Below, in pieces: positions 52,107 through 61,200 of a DNA stretch of 64,000 nucleotides. The stretch covers positions 186,001-250,000 of the forward strand of contig NZ_BMDO01000007.1 in the NCBI RefSeq assembly GCF_014635825.1, in the 5' to 3' direction. Below the pieces are notes generated by a model. That model was given only the letters and a program-made list of their open reading frames with translations. It did no database searches and had not been told where the DNA came from. This DNA is from Mucilaginibacter galii. GTDB lineage: Bacteria; Bacteroidota; Bacteroidia; Sphingobacteriales; Sphingobacteriaceae. The translations under genes were made by a program, and so were the position numbers. Positions within the stretch are counted from its first letter, which is position 1; every line of letters begins with the position of its first letter.

Positions 52107-52730
52107 ATGAAAAACATATTTTCCATTTTCCTCGTGTTAGCCTGTTTCACTGTAGCAAAAGCACAAAACGTAACTCCTCCTCGGGGTTCGTCATTTCAGG
52201 ATTCTGTGCGGTCAGAAAACTCTGACGGCGGCAAGGTGATTTTGGTGAATGGCGAAGCCATGAACACGGCTAAAGACTTTATCGAAAATTTAACTTCATC
52301 TAAAACGCATACTATTTTCCTGGCTTCATTACGGGCGGCAAGTTTAGTGGGCACATTTAAAAGCCGTGGCCCTCTGACCGTATTCGTACCATCAGATACG
52401 GCGTTTACCCAAAAGCTCGGCAAAAAACTTGATACCCTGACTAAGCCAGCCCATAAGTACGAGCTCATCAACTTGTTAAGCTATCACGCCGTACCCGGAA
52501 ACTATACCGCAAAAGAGTTGAACAAGCTTATCAAAGACGGCAAAGGAGAAGCCGCATTGCTCACGCTATCGGGCAGTAAACTCATAGCCCGCATTGACGA
52601 AAACCGCAACATCGTTTTATACGACGAAAACGGGGGAAAAAGCGTTGTAAGCCAGTTTGATATTAAGCAAAGCAACGGAACTATGCATTATACTACACAG
52701 GTTCTTATTCCAAAAGACAGGGCATTGTAA
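52107..52730 (+). CDS. Fasciclin domain protein, secreted
   Basis: Exported protein of 207 residues with a signal peptide of about 19 (ending AKAQ) and one FAS1 domain (about 55-205). FAS1 signatures include FKSRGPLTVFVPSDTAF near 90-106, LINLLSYHAVPGNYTAKEL near 130-148 and NGTMHYTTQVLIP near the end. Such domains mediate adhesion. It is 50 bp upstream of msrB on the same strand and might share its transcript. Confidence 0.9.
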   Translation: MKNIFSIFLVLACFTVAKAQNVTPPRGSSFQDSVRSENSDGGKVILVNGEAMNTAKDFIENLTSSKTHTIFLASLRAASLVGTFKSRGPLTVFVPSDTAFTQKLGKKLDTLTKPAHKYELINLLSYHAVPGNYTAKELNKLIKDGKGEAALLTLSGSKLIARIDENRNIVLYDENGGKSVVSQFDIKQSNGTMHYTTQVLIPKDRAL

Positions 52731-52780
52731 GTCTTTGGCCTGCCAAAAACTATAACAGTTTATTTTTCGTTCATTAAGGT

Positions 52781-53260
52781 ATGAAAAACCTGATGATTAT
52801 TATGTGTGCAGCATTGTTGAGCTGCATGCTAAGCTGCGAAAATAGTAACGGACAAAATAAACAAGCCAAAAGCACGTTAAGCAAGCCCGCAGCCGAATGG
52901 AAAAAAACATTGACCGCCAATCAATACCACATTATGGTGGAAAAAGGCACTGAACCTCCCTTCCATAACGCGTATTATAACAATCATGAAAAAGGAGTAT
53001 ATGTGAGCGCTGCCACCGGCGAGGTCTTATTTACTTCCGACGATAAATTTGAAAGTGGCACCGGCTGGCCAAGTTTTACCAAACCGGTTAGCAACAGTAA
53101 AGTTACCGTTATCAAAGATGCCGATGGTGAGCGTATGGAAGTTGTTGAAAAAAGCACAGGTTTGCACCTGGGCCATGTTTTTGACGACGGACCCGAAGAC
53201 CGCGGCGGTAAAAGATTTTGCATGAACTCAGGCGCCCTGAAGTTTGTTAAAAAACAATAG
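52781..53260 (+). CDS. msrB: Peptide-methionine (R)-S-oxide reductase, lipoprotein
   Basis: Reduces the R epimer of methionine sulfoxide. The 159-residue protein has a lipoprotein signal with cysteine at about residue 19 (LSC). The MsrB core shows GTGWPSFTKPV, LHLGHVFDDGPEDRGG and catalytic Cys147 (RFCMNS). The two CxxC zinc motifs of many MsrBs are replaced (GVYVSAATGEVLF and STGLHLGH), so this is a zinc-free form. With the MsrA lipoprotein it would repair both epimers in the periplasm. Its last 14 bp overlap the end of the convergent GIY-YIG gene. Confidence 0.94.
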   Translation: MKNLMIIMCAALLSCMLSCENSNGQNKQAKSTLSKPAAEWKKTLTANQYHIMVEKGTEPPFHNAYYNNHEKGVYVSAATGEVLFTSDDKFESGTGWPSFTKPVSNSKVTVIKDADGERMEVVEKSTGLHLGHVFDDGPEDRGGKRFCMNSGALKFVKKQ

Positions 53261-53603
53261 AACGCTTAGCCGTTCCTAAAGACGGACGCAGATATGGCCT
53301 AACACGCATATTGTTTTCCGCTTTTAAACCAATGGTCAGATCTATCCAGTCCGGATTAACAGATCTGATCATTTTTTCTTTTTGGGCCCTGGTGAATGTG
53401 CTCATCGTTTTGAAGCGCTCCATGGCCTGCTCTTCGGTATTCATCTCCTCAAAATACACCAGTCGGTTTAATTGCTGCGCTTTGTCAAAAAACAACGTAG
53501 GCATATCGCAATAAAACTGAAGCGTTTTTATCATATCAGTACAAAGACCAACGTGCAGATTTGTACGGTTTCTGTCGGTTATGATATAGATATAGTGTTT
53601 CAT
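53247..53603 (-). CDS. GIY-YIG nuclease family protein
   Basis: Small protein of 118 residues with one GIY-YIG domain. It begins MKHYIYIITD and has LHVGLCTDMIK at 16-26, a variant of the YIG half-motif, followed by a YFEEMNTEEQAMERFKTM segment typical of the YhbQ/UvrC-like group. The GIY/YIG residues are degenerate, so nuclease activity is uncertain. It diverges from a LexA-like regulator and shares an operator region with it. A full minus-strand promoter (53665-53694) lies 61 bp upstream, inside that operator region. Confidence 0.8.
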   Translation of the reverse strand: MKHYIYIITDRNRTNLHVGLCTDMIKTLQFYCDMPTLFFDKAQQLNRLVYFEEMNTEEQAMERFKTMSTFTRAQKEKMIRSVNPDWIDLTIGLKAENNMRVRPYLRPSLGTAKRSIVF

Positions 53604-53616
53604 TTGATAATAAATT

Positions 53617-53646
53617 TTGCTAAATGAAATTATGTTACTAACTTTA
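53617..53646 (+). promoter_or_regulatory. Promoter of the LexA-like regulator
   Basis: TTG (53617-53619), 19 bp, then TAACTTTA (53639-53646), one mismatch from the -7 consensus. Confidence 0.55.
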
Positions 53647-53676
53647 TGAGCATAAATTTACTAACAAATTTAGTAA
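53617..53676. promoter_or_regulatory. TTACTAA operator cluster
   Basis: TTGCTAA (53617-53623), TTACTAA (53635-53641) and the palindrome TTACTAA-N5-TTAGTAA (53658-53676). The sites overlap the -33 and -7 of the plus-strand promoter and the -7 of the minus-strand promoter. They are likely binding sites for the LexA-like regulator. Confidence 0.55.
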
Positions 53677-53694
53677 TTCCAAATTTTATGTCAA
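53665..53694 (-). promoter_or_regulatory. Promoter of the GIY-YIG gene
   Basis: On the minus strand TTG (53692-53694), exactly 19 bp, then TAAATTTG (53665-53672). The -7 box sits in the centre of the palindromic operator, and the -33 lies within the first codons of the regulator. Confidence 0.6.
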
Positions 53695-54461
53695 TTATTT
53701 CAACAAATATTAAATTCCTTAGAAAGAAGAAAGGTCTTACACAACAGCAGTTTGCTGATGAAATAGGCATTAAACGCTCTTTAGTGGGTGCTTATGAAGA
53801 AGACCGTGCCGATCCAAAATACGATCTGCTAAAAAAGATAGCATTGTATTTTGAAATCAGCGTTGATGATTTTATTAATGAAACCATCAACGAAAAATGG
53901 GCACCTAAACCTAAGGGAAATCCGGCCAACTTACGGGTGCTGAGTATCACTGTTGATAAAGAAGACAACGAAAATATTGAAATGGTGCCGGTAAAGGCCA
54001 GTGCCGGCTATTTGAACGGATATGCCGACCCTGAATACGTAGCACAACTACCTAAATTCTACCTGCCCATGTTTAAGCAGGGTACTTTCCGGGCCTTCGA
54101 AATTAAAGGCGACTCCATGCTGCCCCTACAATCGGGTACTGTTATTATAGGTGAGTATGTGGAGAATTGGGCCGATGTTAAAGCAGGCGATACTTATGTA
54201 ATATTATCGAAAACAGAGGGTGTAGTGTACAAGCGTGTAGGTAACAAATATCGCGACAATAAGAAATTGAAATTGCTTTCTGATAATACAGCTTACGAAC
54301 CGTACGAAGTGAGCGGCGAAGATATTTTGGAGATCTGGAAAGCCAAGGCATATTTATCTACCCAGTTGCCAACACCAATGCCTGAACCAAGTATCGAGAA
54401 CCTGACCAGCATGATGTCCGAGATGCAGAAATCGATCTCCAAGTTGCAAAGCAACAATTAA
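53688..54461 (+). CDS. LexA/CI-like transcriptional regulator (HTH-XRE plus S24 peptidase)
   Basis: Self-cleaving repressor type. From the ATG at 53688 it has 257 residues; the frame is open 14 codons upstream, but that covers the operator. An N-terminal XRE helix-turn-helix (about 5-62, LTQQQFADEIGIKRSLVGAYEEDR) is followed by a LexA-fold S24 domain (about 100-225). The predicted cleavage bond is Ala106-Gly107 (SAGY), the nucleophile Ser143 (KGDSMLP) and the general base Lys182 (GVVYKRV). All parts needed for induced autocleavage are present, so it may answer to DNA damage or another stress. The operator cluster indicates autoregulation and joint control with the GIY-YIG gene. Confidence 0.9.
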   Translation: MSIISTNIKFLRKKKGLTQQQFADEIGIKRSLVGAYEEDRADPKYDLLKKIALYFEISVDDFINETINEKWAPKPKGNPANLRVLSITVDKEDNENIEMVPVKASAGYLNGYADPEYVAQLPKFYLPMFKQGTFRAFEIKGDSMLPLQSGTVIIGEYVENWADVKAGDTYVILSKTEGVVYKRVGNKYRDNKKLKLLSDNTAYEPYEVSGEDILEIWKAKAYLSTQLPTPMPEPSIENLTSMMSEMQKSISKLQSNN

Positions 54462-54469
54462 GTTACATG

Positions 54470-54500
54470 TTGGTTATTAAACCATTACCAAATATCTTTA
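54470..54500 (+). promoter_or_regulatory. Promoter of the small exported protein
   Basis: TTG (54470-54472), 20 bp, then TATCTTTA (54493-54500), one mismatch from the -7 consensus. Confidence 0.5.
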
Positions 54501-54525
54501 TCAAAAACTAAACAAACTTAGAAGT

Positions 54526-54912
54526 ATGAAAAAGATCTTAATGTTATGCTGTTTCGTTTTAGGAATCAGCGCAGTTAGCTTTGCCCAAGGTGGCGGCAGA
54601 CAAAGAATGACTCCTGAAGAACAAGCTAAGGGCCTTCAAACACAGTTGAAACTTACGGATGATCAAACATCAAAAATTACTGCTATTTATCAAACGCAAG
54701 CCAAATCAATGGACAGCCTAAGAACTGCCAGCAACGGCGACAGACAAGCTATGATGAGCGCTTATCGCCCAATTATGGAAGCTAATAACGCTAAAGTTAA
54801 AGCCTTGCTTACAGCTGAGCAAAAAGAAGCTTTTGACAAAATGCAAGCTGAAAGAATGAACAGAATGCGCCAGGGTGGCGGCGGCGGTAACCCTCCACCA
54901 TCACAAAAATAA
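54526..54912 (+). CDS. Small exported protein, Spy/CpxP-like helical type
   Basis: Predicted exported protein of 128 residues with a signal peptide of about 20 (ending SFAQ). The mature part is helical, with an LQTQLKLTDDQTSKITAIYQTQAKSMDSL segment and a second LLTAEQKEAFDKMQAER segment. This layout resembles Spy/CpxP-like periplasmic chaperone proteins and Bacteroidetes DUF4890-type proteins. The tail is Gly/Pro-rich. A stress-related periplasmic role is possible but not shown. Confidence 0.8.
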   Translation: MKKILMLCCFVLGISAVSFAQGGGRQRMTPEEQAKGLQTQLKLTDDQTSKITAIYQTQAKSMDSLRTASNGDRQAMMSAYRPIMEANNAKVKALLTAEQKEAFDKMQAERMNRMRQGGGGGNPPPSQK

Positions 54913-54921
54913 TTTATAAAA

Positions 54922-54946
54922 GAAGCGGCGATGAGCCGCTTTTTTT
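54922..54946 (+). terminator. Intrinsic terminator
   Basis: AAGCGGC (54923-54929) pairs with GCCGCTT (54935-54941), followed by a T-run. It ends 22 bp before bioF. Confidence 0.85.
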
Positions 54947-54968
54947 ATTTTAGCACAAATTTTTAAAG

Positions 54969-56087
54969 TTGACCGCGCAAGAATATTTACAACAAAAGCT
55001 ACAATCAAGGCAACAATTAAATGCCTATCGGCAATTACAGCCCGAAAATGGACTGGTTGACTTTTGTTCTAATGATTATCTCGGCTTTTCAAGATCACCG
55101 CTACTAAAAGCGCTTATCAGCGAAGAGATAAGCAATCACCCCTCAGCTCTAAATGGTTCAACAGGTTCCAGGCTCTTAGCCGGTAACACCCGTTACGCAG
55201 AAGAACTGGAACATAACATAGCCACTTACCATCATGCGCAAGCGGGTTTACTCTTTAATTCTGGATACGATGCTAACCTGGGCTTACTATCATCTGTACC
55301 ACAGCGTGGCGATACCGTTATACACGATGAACTGGCTCATGCGTCCATCATTGATGGTATTAGACTAAGCCACGCCAAACGCTACAGTTTTAAGCATAAC
55401 AATTTAGATGACCTGGAGCAGAAATTGAAGAATGCGCAAGGTTTATGTTATGTGGTTATAGAAAGTGTTTATTCCATGGATGGCGACCTTGCCCCACTGA
55501 TATCTATTGTTAACCTGGTAAACAGCTACAACGCCGCCTTAATTGTAGACGAAGCGCACGCATTTGGCGTATTTGGTAAAGGATTAATCAATCATCTTAA
55601 TTTAGAAGACAAAGTATTTGCAAGGGTGATAACCTTTGGGAAAGCCTTAGGTTGCCATGGTGCCATTGTGTTGGGCAGCGATGAGCTCCGCCAATATCTC
55701 ATTAACTTTGCCCGCTCGTTCATTTACACTACGGCTGCTCCCTTCCACAACTTAGCGGCTGTTAAAATGGCTTATCAGTTATTAGAAAAATCGTCACCTG
55801 TAGTCAACACACTCAAGTTTAATATTGAGCTCTACAATAATTTAATGGGCGATGCTGAGGCACTATTGAACACCGGGGCCATTCAAACCTTGACGATTGG
55901 CGGCAACGAGGCAACAAAAGCAATAGCAGTGCATTTAAAGAATCATGGATATGATGTACGCCCCATCTTAAGCCCTACTGTACCCACCGGCACAGAAAGG
56001 TTAAGAATTTGTTTGCATGCGTATAATACAACAGAAGAAATTGCCGGACTTGCCGGCCACATAAAAAATTCTATCAATGGCAAATAA
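54969..56087 (+). CDS. bioF: 8-amino-7-oxononanoate synthase
   Basis: PLP enzyme that joins pimeloyl-thioester and alanine to form 8-amino-7-oxononanoate in biotin synthesis. It has 372 residues. Active-site residues are Asp194 and His197 (VDEAHAFG) and the PLP lysine Lys225 (TFGKALGCHGA). The start is a TTG at 54969; there is no ATG before the conserved NAYRQL segment, and the frame closes just upstream. A TATTTTAG box (54946-54953) overlaps the T-run of the preceding terminator and could be its -7 element. It overlaps bioD by 11 bp. Confidence 0.94.
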   Translation: MTAQEYLQQKLQSRQQLNAYRQLQPENGLVDFCSNDYLGFSRSPLLKALISEEISNHPSALNGSTGSRLLAGNTRYAEELEHNIATYHHAQAGLLFNSGYDANLGLLSSVPQRGDTVIHDELAHASIIDGIRLSHAKRYSFKHNNLDDLEQKLKNAQGLCYVVIESVYSMDGDLAPLISIVNLVNSYNAALIVDEAHAFGVFGKGLINHLNLEDKVFARVITFGKALGCHGAIVLGSDELRQYLINFARSFIYTTAAPFHNLAAVKMAYQLLEKSSPVVNTLKFNIELYNNLMGDAEALLNTGAIQTLTIGGNEATKAIAVHLKNHGYDVRPILSPTVPTGTERLRICLHAYNTTEEIAGLAGHIKNSINGK

Positions 56088-56706
56088 ACCACCTTTGTTT
56101 GTAACCGGTATAGGCACCGATGTGGGTAAAACCGTAGTGTCGGCCATATTAGTTGAAAAGCTCAAAGCCGACTATTGGAAGCCCATTCAATCGGGCGATT
56201 TAGATAACACTGATACCATGAAGGTGCAAGCCCTCATCTCCAATCCAATCTCTAAGTTCCAACCCGAAGCCTATCGGTTAACACAGCCCTTTTCACCACA
56301 TAAGTCGGCAGACCTGGACGGCATCGCCATTGATCTGAATCAAATAATGCTACCTCAGACAGATAACCAACTTATTATAGAAGGCGCAGGCGGACTCATG
56401 GTACCCCTAAATAACCAGCATTTTATTATTGACCTCATTCAAAAATTTGATGCCGAAGTTGTACTGGTTGTTAAACACTATTTAGGCAGCATAAACCACA
56501 CCCTCCTATCACTCGAACTTTTGAAACAAAAAAAGATCAAAGTGAGAGCTTTGATCTTTAATGGGGATAGTGATGAATATGCGGAAAGTGCAATAATATC
56601 ACACTCTTCTGAAATAAGCACATGTCGTATTAAACGGTCTTTGAAGGAGGTTGATAAAGCCTTTATATTAAATGAGAATTTAAACAATAATACCTTTAGG
56701 ATATAA
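56077..56706 (+). CDS. bioD: Dethiobiotin synthetase
   Basis: Forms the ureido ring of dethiobiotin from diaminopelargonate, carbon dioxide and ATP. The 209-residue protein has the P-loop GIGTDVGKT at 11-19 with Lys18, the substrate segment KPIQSGD near 36 and EGAGGLMVPLN near 107. It overlaps bioF by 11 bp and is translationally coupled. Only bioF and bioD are here; bioA is not seen in the window and bioB lies at 11452. A bidirectional hairpin terminates the pair. Confidence 0.94.
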   Translation: MANKPPLFVTGIGTDVGKTVVSAILVEKLKADYWKPIQSGDLDNTDTMKVQALISNPISKFQPEAYRLTQPFSPHKSADLDGIAIDLNQIMLPQTDNQLIIEGAGGLMVPLNNQHFIIDLIQKFDAEVVLVVKHYLGSINHTLLSLELLKQKKIKVRALIFNGDSDEYAESAIISHSSEISTCRIKRSLKEVDKAFILNENLNNNTFRI

Positions 56707-56708
56707 AT

Positions 56709-56744
56709 AAAACACCCGATATCATTACTGACGTCGGGTGTTTT
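56709..56744. terminator. Bidirectional terminator between bioD and susD
   Basis: AAAACACCCGA pairs with TCGGGTGTTTT (56709-56719 with 56734-56744), giving A- and T-runs on both sides. Confidence 0.8.
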
Positions 56745-56760
56745 GTTAGCAAAATGATGA

Positions 56761-58212
56761 TTAATAACCTGGATTCTGCTTTAAGTTTTTATTAAAATTG
56801 AGCTCAGTCTGCTCGTAAGGAAGATTAAATTTAAAATCCCCAGCGGCTAAAGTAGTAAATAGCGGTGCAGTTCCGGTTCCATCGGCTTTATCACCTTTAT
56901 TAGCACGTTGAACTGGTAAATTCAACCGTTTTAAATCCCAGAACCGATCACCTTCAAACGCTAACTCCAACCTCCTTTGCAGTAAAATTTCATTTAAAAG
57001 TGCAGTTCCAGATAAAGCATTATCCGTCGCAGCCACGTATCCCGTGTAGCGGTTGGATTTTAGCAAAACTAAATCGGCAACAGCCCCTGCAACGTTGTTG
57101 CTTCTATAATAAGCTTCTGCTCTACTCAAAAGAACTTCAGCAGTTCTCAAAACTTTCGCATCAACTACCCCAACAGGTGTTCCTGGTCTACCAGCATATT
57201 TTATAACATGGTTATAATTAACTGCAGAGTATGGACTCGTCTGAATATAGATAGTCTTTCTGATATCATTGTTAGCAAACAACTGGTAAAAGTTATAATC
57301 TACATTATATTCAGATTTAATTCCCTGACTAACTGTTTGATAATAATTTACACCTTGAGCATTTAAGTTGTCCAAGTTTGTATTTTTTACTTTAAATAAT
57401 ACACCTGCATCTGTTGCATCAGTCCAAATGCTACCAAACGTTGTAAGCGAGCCTACGTTAGGTGTTGTACCTAATGCACGATTAGCAGCTGCAATACAAT
57501 TTGAATAATCACCTTTATACAAGTAAACCCTAGATAATAAGCCGGCAACTGCAGCTTTATTCAAGCGACTAACAGTGTTGCTTGCAGAGATAGAATTATT
57601 AGCATTTATTAAAGTTTCTGCTTGCGTAAGGTCAGCAATAACTTTGTCATAAAAACCTTTTACTGGTTCATTAGCTGGTGTAATGGTTGCATCAGTTGTA
57701 GTTACGTAGGGAACAGTAAAATCAGCATCACTTGCGTTTAGATAAGTTTTACTGTATACCCTGCTCATATCAAAGTATACCAATGCCCTTACAGCAAGAG
57801 CCTCACCTTTTGCGTTATTTTTGAAAGTTCCATTGGGAAATTTCTCTATATTCTCTAATATAGCATTCGCACGCCTTATAATGCTATATCCGCTACCAAA
57901 TAATCCATAAGTGTTTGTGGCTGAGTAACGATACTCATAATAGGGATTTTTTAAACTTTGTCTGCCTAGAGTGTTAAGTACAAGATTGTCAGACAAAACG
58001 TCACCTAAAATATTCCAAATCCCGTTAACAAAATAGGAAGTCGAAGTGCGCAAACCATTATACATGCCATTTATATCAAATGTAACGTCAGTTTCGCTCC
58101 TAAATGCTTGCTCAGTAGCAACTTGATTATAAGGATATAAATTTAATTTTTCCTTACTGCAACCGGCTATTAGTATAGCACTTAGCGCAGCTGTATATAT
58201 TCTTTTGTTCAT
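56761..58212 (-). CDS. SusD/RagB family outer-membrane lipoprotein
   Basis: Surface nutrient-binding lipoprotein that forms a lid on its SusC partner. It has 483 residues with lipoprotein cysteine 18 (IAGCSKE). The N-terminal SusD motif LNLYPYNQVATEQAFRSETDV and TPR-like helices (RANAILENIEKFPNG, AVRALVYFDMSRVY) are visible, as is the C-terminal LLQRRLELAFEGDRFWDLKR signature. The ligand is unknown. It follows the SusC gene by 21 bp; no sigma/anti-sigma, glycosidase or peptidase gene is beside the pair. Confidence 0.95.
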   Translation of the reverse strand: MNKRIYTAALSAILIAGCSKEKLNLYPYNQVATEQAFRSETDVTFDINGMYNGLRTSTSYFVNGIWNILGDVLSDNLVLNTLGRQSLKNPYYEYRYSATNTYGLFGSGYSIIRRANAILENIEKFPNGTFKNNAKGEALAVRALVYFDMSRVYSKTYLNASDADFTVPYVTTTDATITPANEPVKGFYDKVIADLTQAETLINANNSISASNTVSRLNKAAVAGLLSRVYLYKGDYSNCIAAANRALGTTPNVGSLTTFGSIWTDATDAGVLFKVKNTNLDNLNAQGVNYYQTVSQGIKSEYNVDYNFYQLFANNDIRKTIYIQTSPYSAVNYNHVIKYAGRPGTPVGVVDAKVLRTAEVLLSRAEAYYRSNNVAGAVADLVLLKSNRYTGYVAATDNALSGTALLNEILLQRRLELAFEGDRFWDLKRLNLPVQRANKGDKADGTGTAPLFTTLAAGDFKFNLPYEQTELNFNKNLKQNPGY

Positions 58213-58233
58213 AAAAATTTACTTTTTTCAATA

Positions 58234-61200
58234 TTAAAATCTAACATCAATACCAAAAGTGTAACCTTTAATTGGCGGGTAACCGTACAGGTTAAAGGTT
58301 CCAGGATAGTCTGTACGTTCGTTATTAGAATCACCAACCTCTGGTAAACCTTTAAATTTCGTCCATACTGCCAAGTTAGTACCTTGAGCAAATACTCTAA
58401 TACTCTTAACTTTTAAACGATTGGTAAGTTTGTTATTTAATGTATAACCTAAGGTAACATCTCTTAAAGTTACATAATCTCCTTTCTCAAGATACTGATC
58501 GGAATCATGTACTGTAGCTTGAGTAGGGTCTAATGGATTAGGATAAAGAACTACGTCACCGGGTTTTTTCCAATAATTAGAAGCCTCAGTAAACTGATTA
58601 GATTGGATTGAACTTCCGTTAGAAGTAGCGTCTTGCAAGATTTGGTTGTAAATGTAATTACCACCGGAATAGTACAGTCTAGCAGAGAAATCTATTCCTT
58701 TGTAAAATAAATTAGTTCCAACCGTTCCATAGTATTTTACATTTGGCGATTTACCATTTAATAACACCTCTTGACCACTTGGGTAAGTTTCGGTTTCGCT
58801 ACCATCACGGTTATAATAAACAGCTTTACCATTAGCAGGATTCACTCCTTTATAGCGTGTTAAATAAAACGTTCCTATAGGCTGTCCTACAACAAGTTGA
58901 CCAAAACCAGCGGATGAAGCTAAACTTGCATTATCTACATAAAGTTCAGAAATTTCATTGTCATTGTGTGTATAATTCAACGTTACATCCCATCTAAAAT
59001 CTTTCTTGCGAATTACGTTACCTGTAACTGCAAATTCTACACCGTAATTTCTAACTGCGCCTATGTTACCTGTGTATGAAGAAAAACCAGTTGTTTGTGA
59101 AACCTGAACCTGATATAACAAGTTCTTATTGTTACGCGAGTAATAATCTATCTCACCAGTTATGCGACCGTCAAGAAAACCGTAAGTTAGGCCAATGTCT
59201 TTAGCATAGGTTGTCTCCCAAGTAAGGTTTGGATTTGCCAACCTTGCCGGTACAGCAGCGGTTTGATCATTGTATCTTCCAGTTAATGAATAAGTACCCA
59301 AAGCTTCATAATTGCCTATGTTGTTGTTACCGGAAGTTCCGTATGAACCTCGTAACTTCAAGTCAGTCACCCATTCAGGCAAAGTAAAAAACTTCTCTTG
59401 TCTTAGGTCCCAACCCGCACCAACGGCATAAAAGTTCGCAAATCTAACATTGGCACCAAAACGTGATGAACCATCACGACGTCCACTTAAATTAATTGAA
59501 TACCTTTTGTCGAAATCATACTGTACTCGTCCGAAGTAAGATATCAAAGCAAACTCATTTATAGACGTAGTTGCAGCTGTAGGAGTTGCAGCGTTTTCTA
59601 AAGTAGTATAGTCTTTAGATGGAAAACCTCTTCCGGTTGCGCTGAGGGAATAAAGGTTGCTTTTATTATATTCCGTTCCAGCTAATATGTTAATATTATG
59701 TTTATCAGCTATAGTTTGTAACCAATTAGCTGTGTTCGTAAATGTATAGAAAAAATCTTGTTGAATCTGGTCTTGCTTTTGGTTATAGCCCAATATGCTA
59801 GCTAAGTTTGAACCAGGTTGTAAATAAGATTGATATTTCAATGTGTTATAGTTAATACCATACTGACTTCTCAATAATAAGTGTTTGAAAAAACGAGCTT
59901 CTCCAAAGAAAGTTCCGAATTGATTTAATCTGTCGTAAGAAACAGGGTTGTTAACGGCTCCTTCTAAAGGTGAAAAGCCGTTAGACAATGTGGTATTGTA
60001 ACTACCATCTGCATTGTAAACCTGCTCGTAAGGGTTAAAGAAAAACAATGCACCATACGAATTTTGTGAATTATATGCCTCACGCACTCGATTATCATGG
60101 GTCTGGGTAACACCAATGTTTGTACCTAATTTAAACCAGTCTTTTATTTGATATTCGACATTTAACCTACCACCTTTTCTTTTAAATGTTGAAAATCTTT
60201 CAACACCTGGATAGTCACTGATGTTACCTGATAAATAATATTTAATCTTATCTGCACCACCAGATAATGCTAACTCATGAGTTTTTGTAGTCGCATTTTG
60301 CAATAAATAATCTCTCCAATCGCCGGCACCTCTGCTTATAGCTAAATTCCATAAGTCAGTACGTTGAGTAGGTGTCAAAGTTGTAATATCAGTACCAGCT
60401 GGATATCCCCTATTTGTAATCATAGTATCTATCGTACCATTAGTAAAGCCCAATTCATACTCGTATTGCAATTTCTCTTGGGCATTCATCAAGCTAACAT
60501 TTTTGAGCTTCTGTGCTTGAGTTTTACCATACTGAAATGAATACCTTACTGTTGGAGCCCCAGGACGACCTTGCTTTGTATTTACAACTAATACACCGTT
60601 ACCAGCACGAGAACCGTAGATAGCAGTGGCATCAGCGTCTTTTAATACAACAACGTTTTCAATATCATTAGGATTTAATCCATTATAAGCAGTGGTGGAA
60701 ACTTGAACACCGTCAACAATTATTAATGGTTCTGATGACGCTGTGATCGATCCAGTACCGCGAATTCTAATGTAAGCGTTAGCACCTGGTCTACCGCTTG
60801 ACCCTGTAACCTGCAATCCTGGAGCAGTACCTTGTAAAAGTTGAGTAAATGAAGCAATTGGTTTTTGCTCGACTTCCTTACTTCCAACTATTGATACAGC
60901 ACCTGGCAAATCTTTTCTTTGCAGTGATTGATAACCAGCTGATACTACAACTTCATTTAGTGATCTTACATCAGACCTTAATGACACTGTCACATTATCA
61001 GTTCCCGAAATAGATACTTCTTGAGTGACAAAACCTACATAATTAATAACTAATGTAGTTGCACCTGTAGGAACATTCAGTGTAAAATTCCCGTTTGGAT
61101 CGGTTTGCGTTCCGCTGGTAGATCCTTTAACGACCACACTAACACCAGGTAAAGGCTGCCCGTCATCGGCGCCAGTCACTTTACCCGTAATCTTTCTGCC

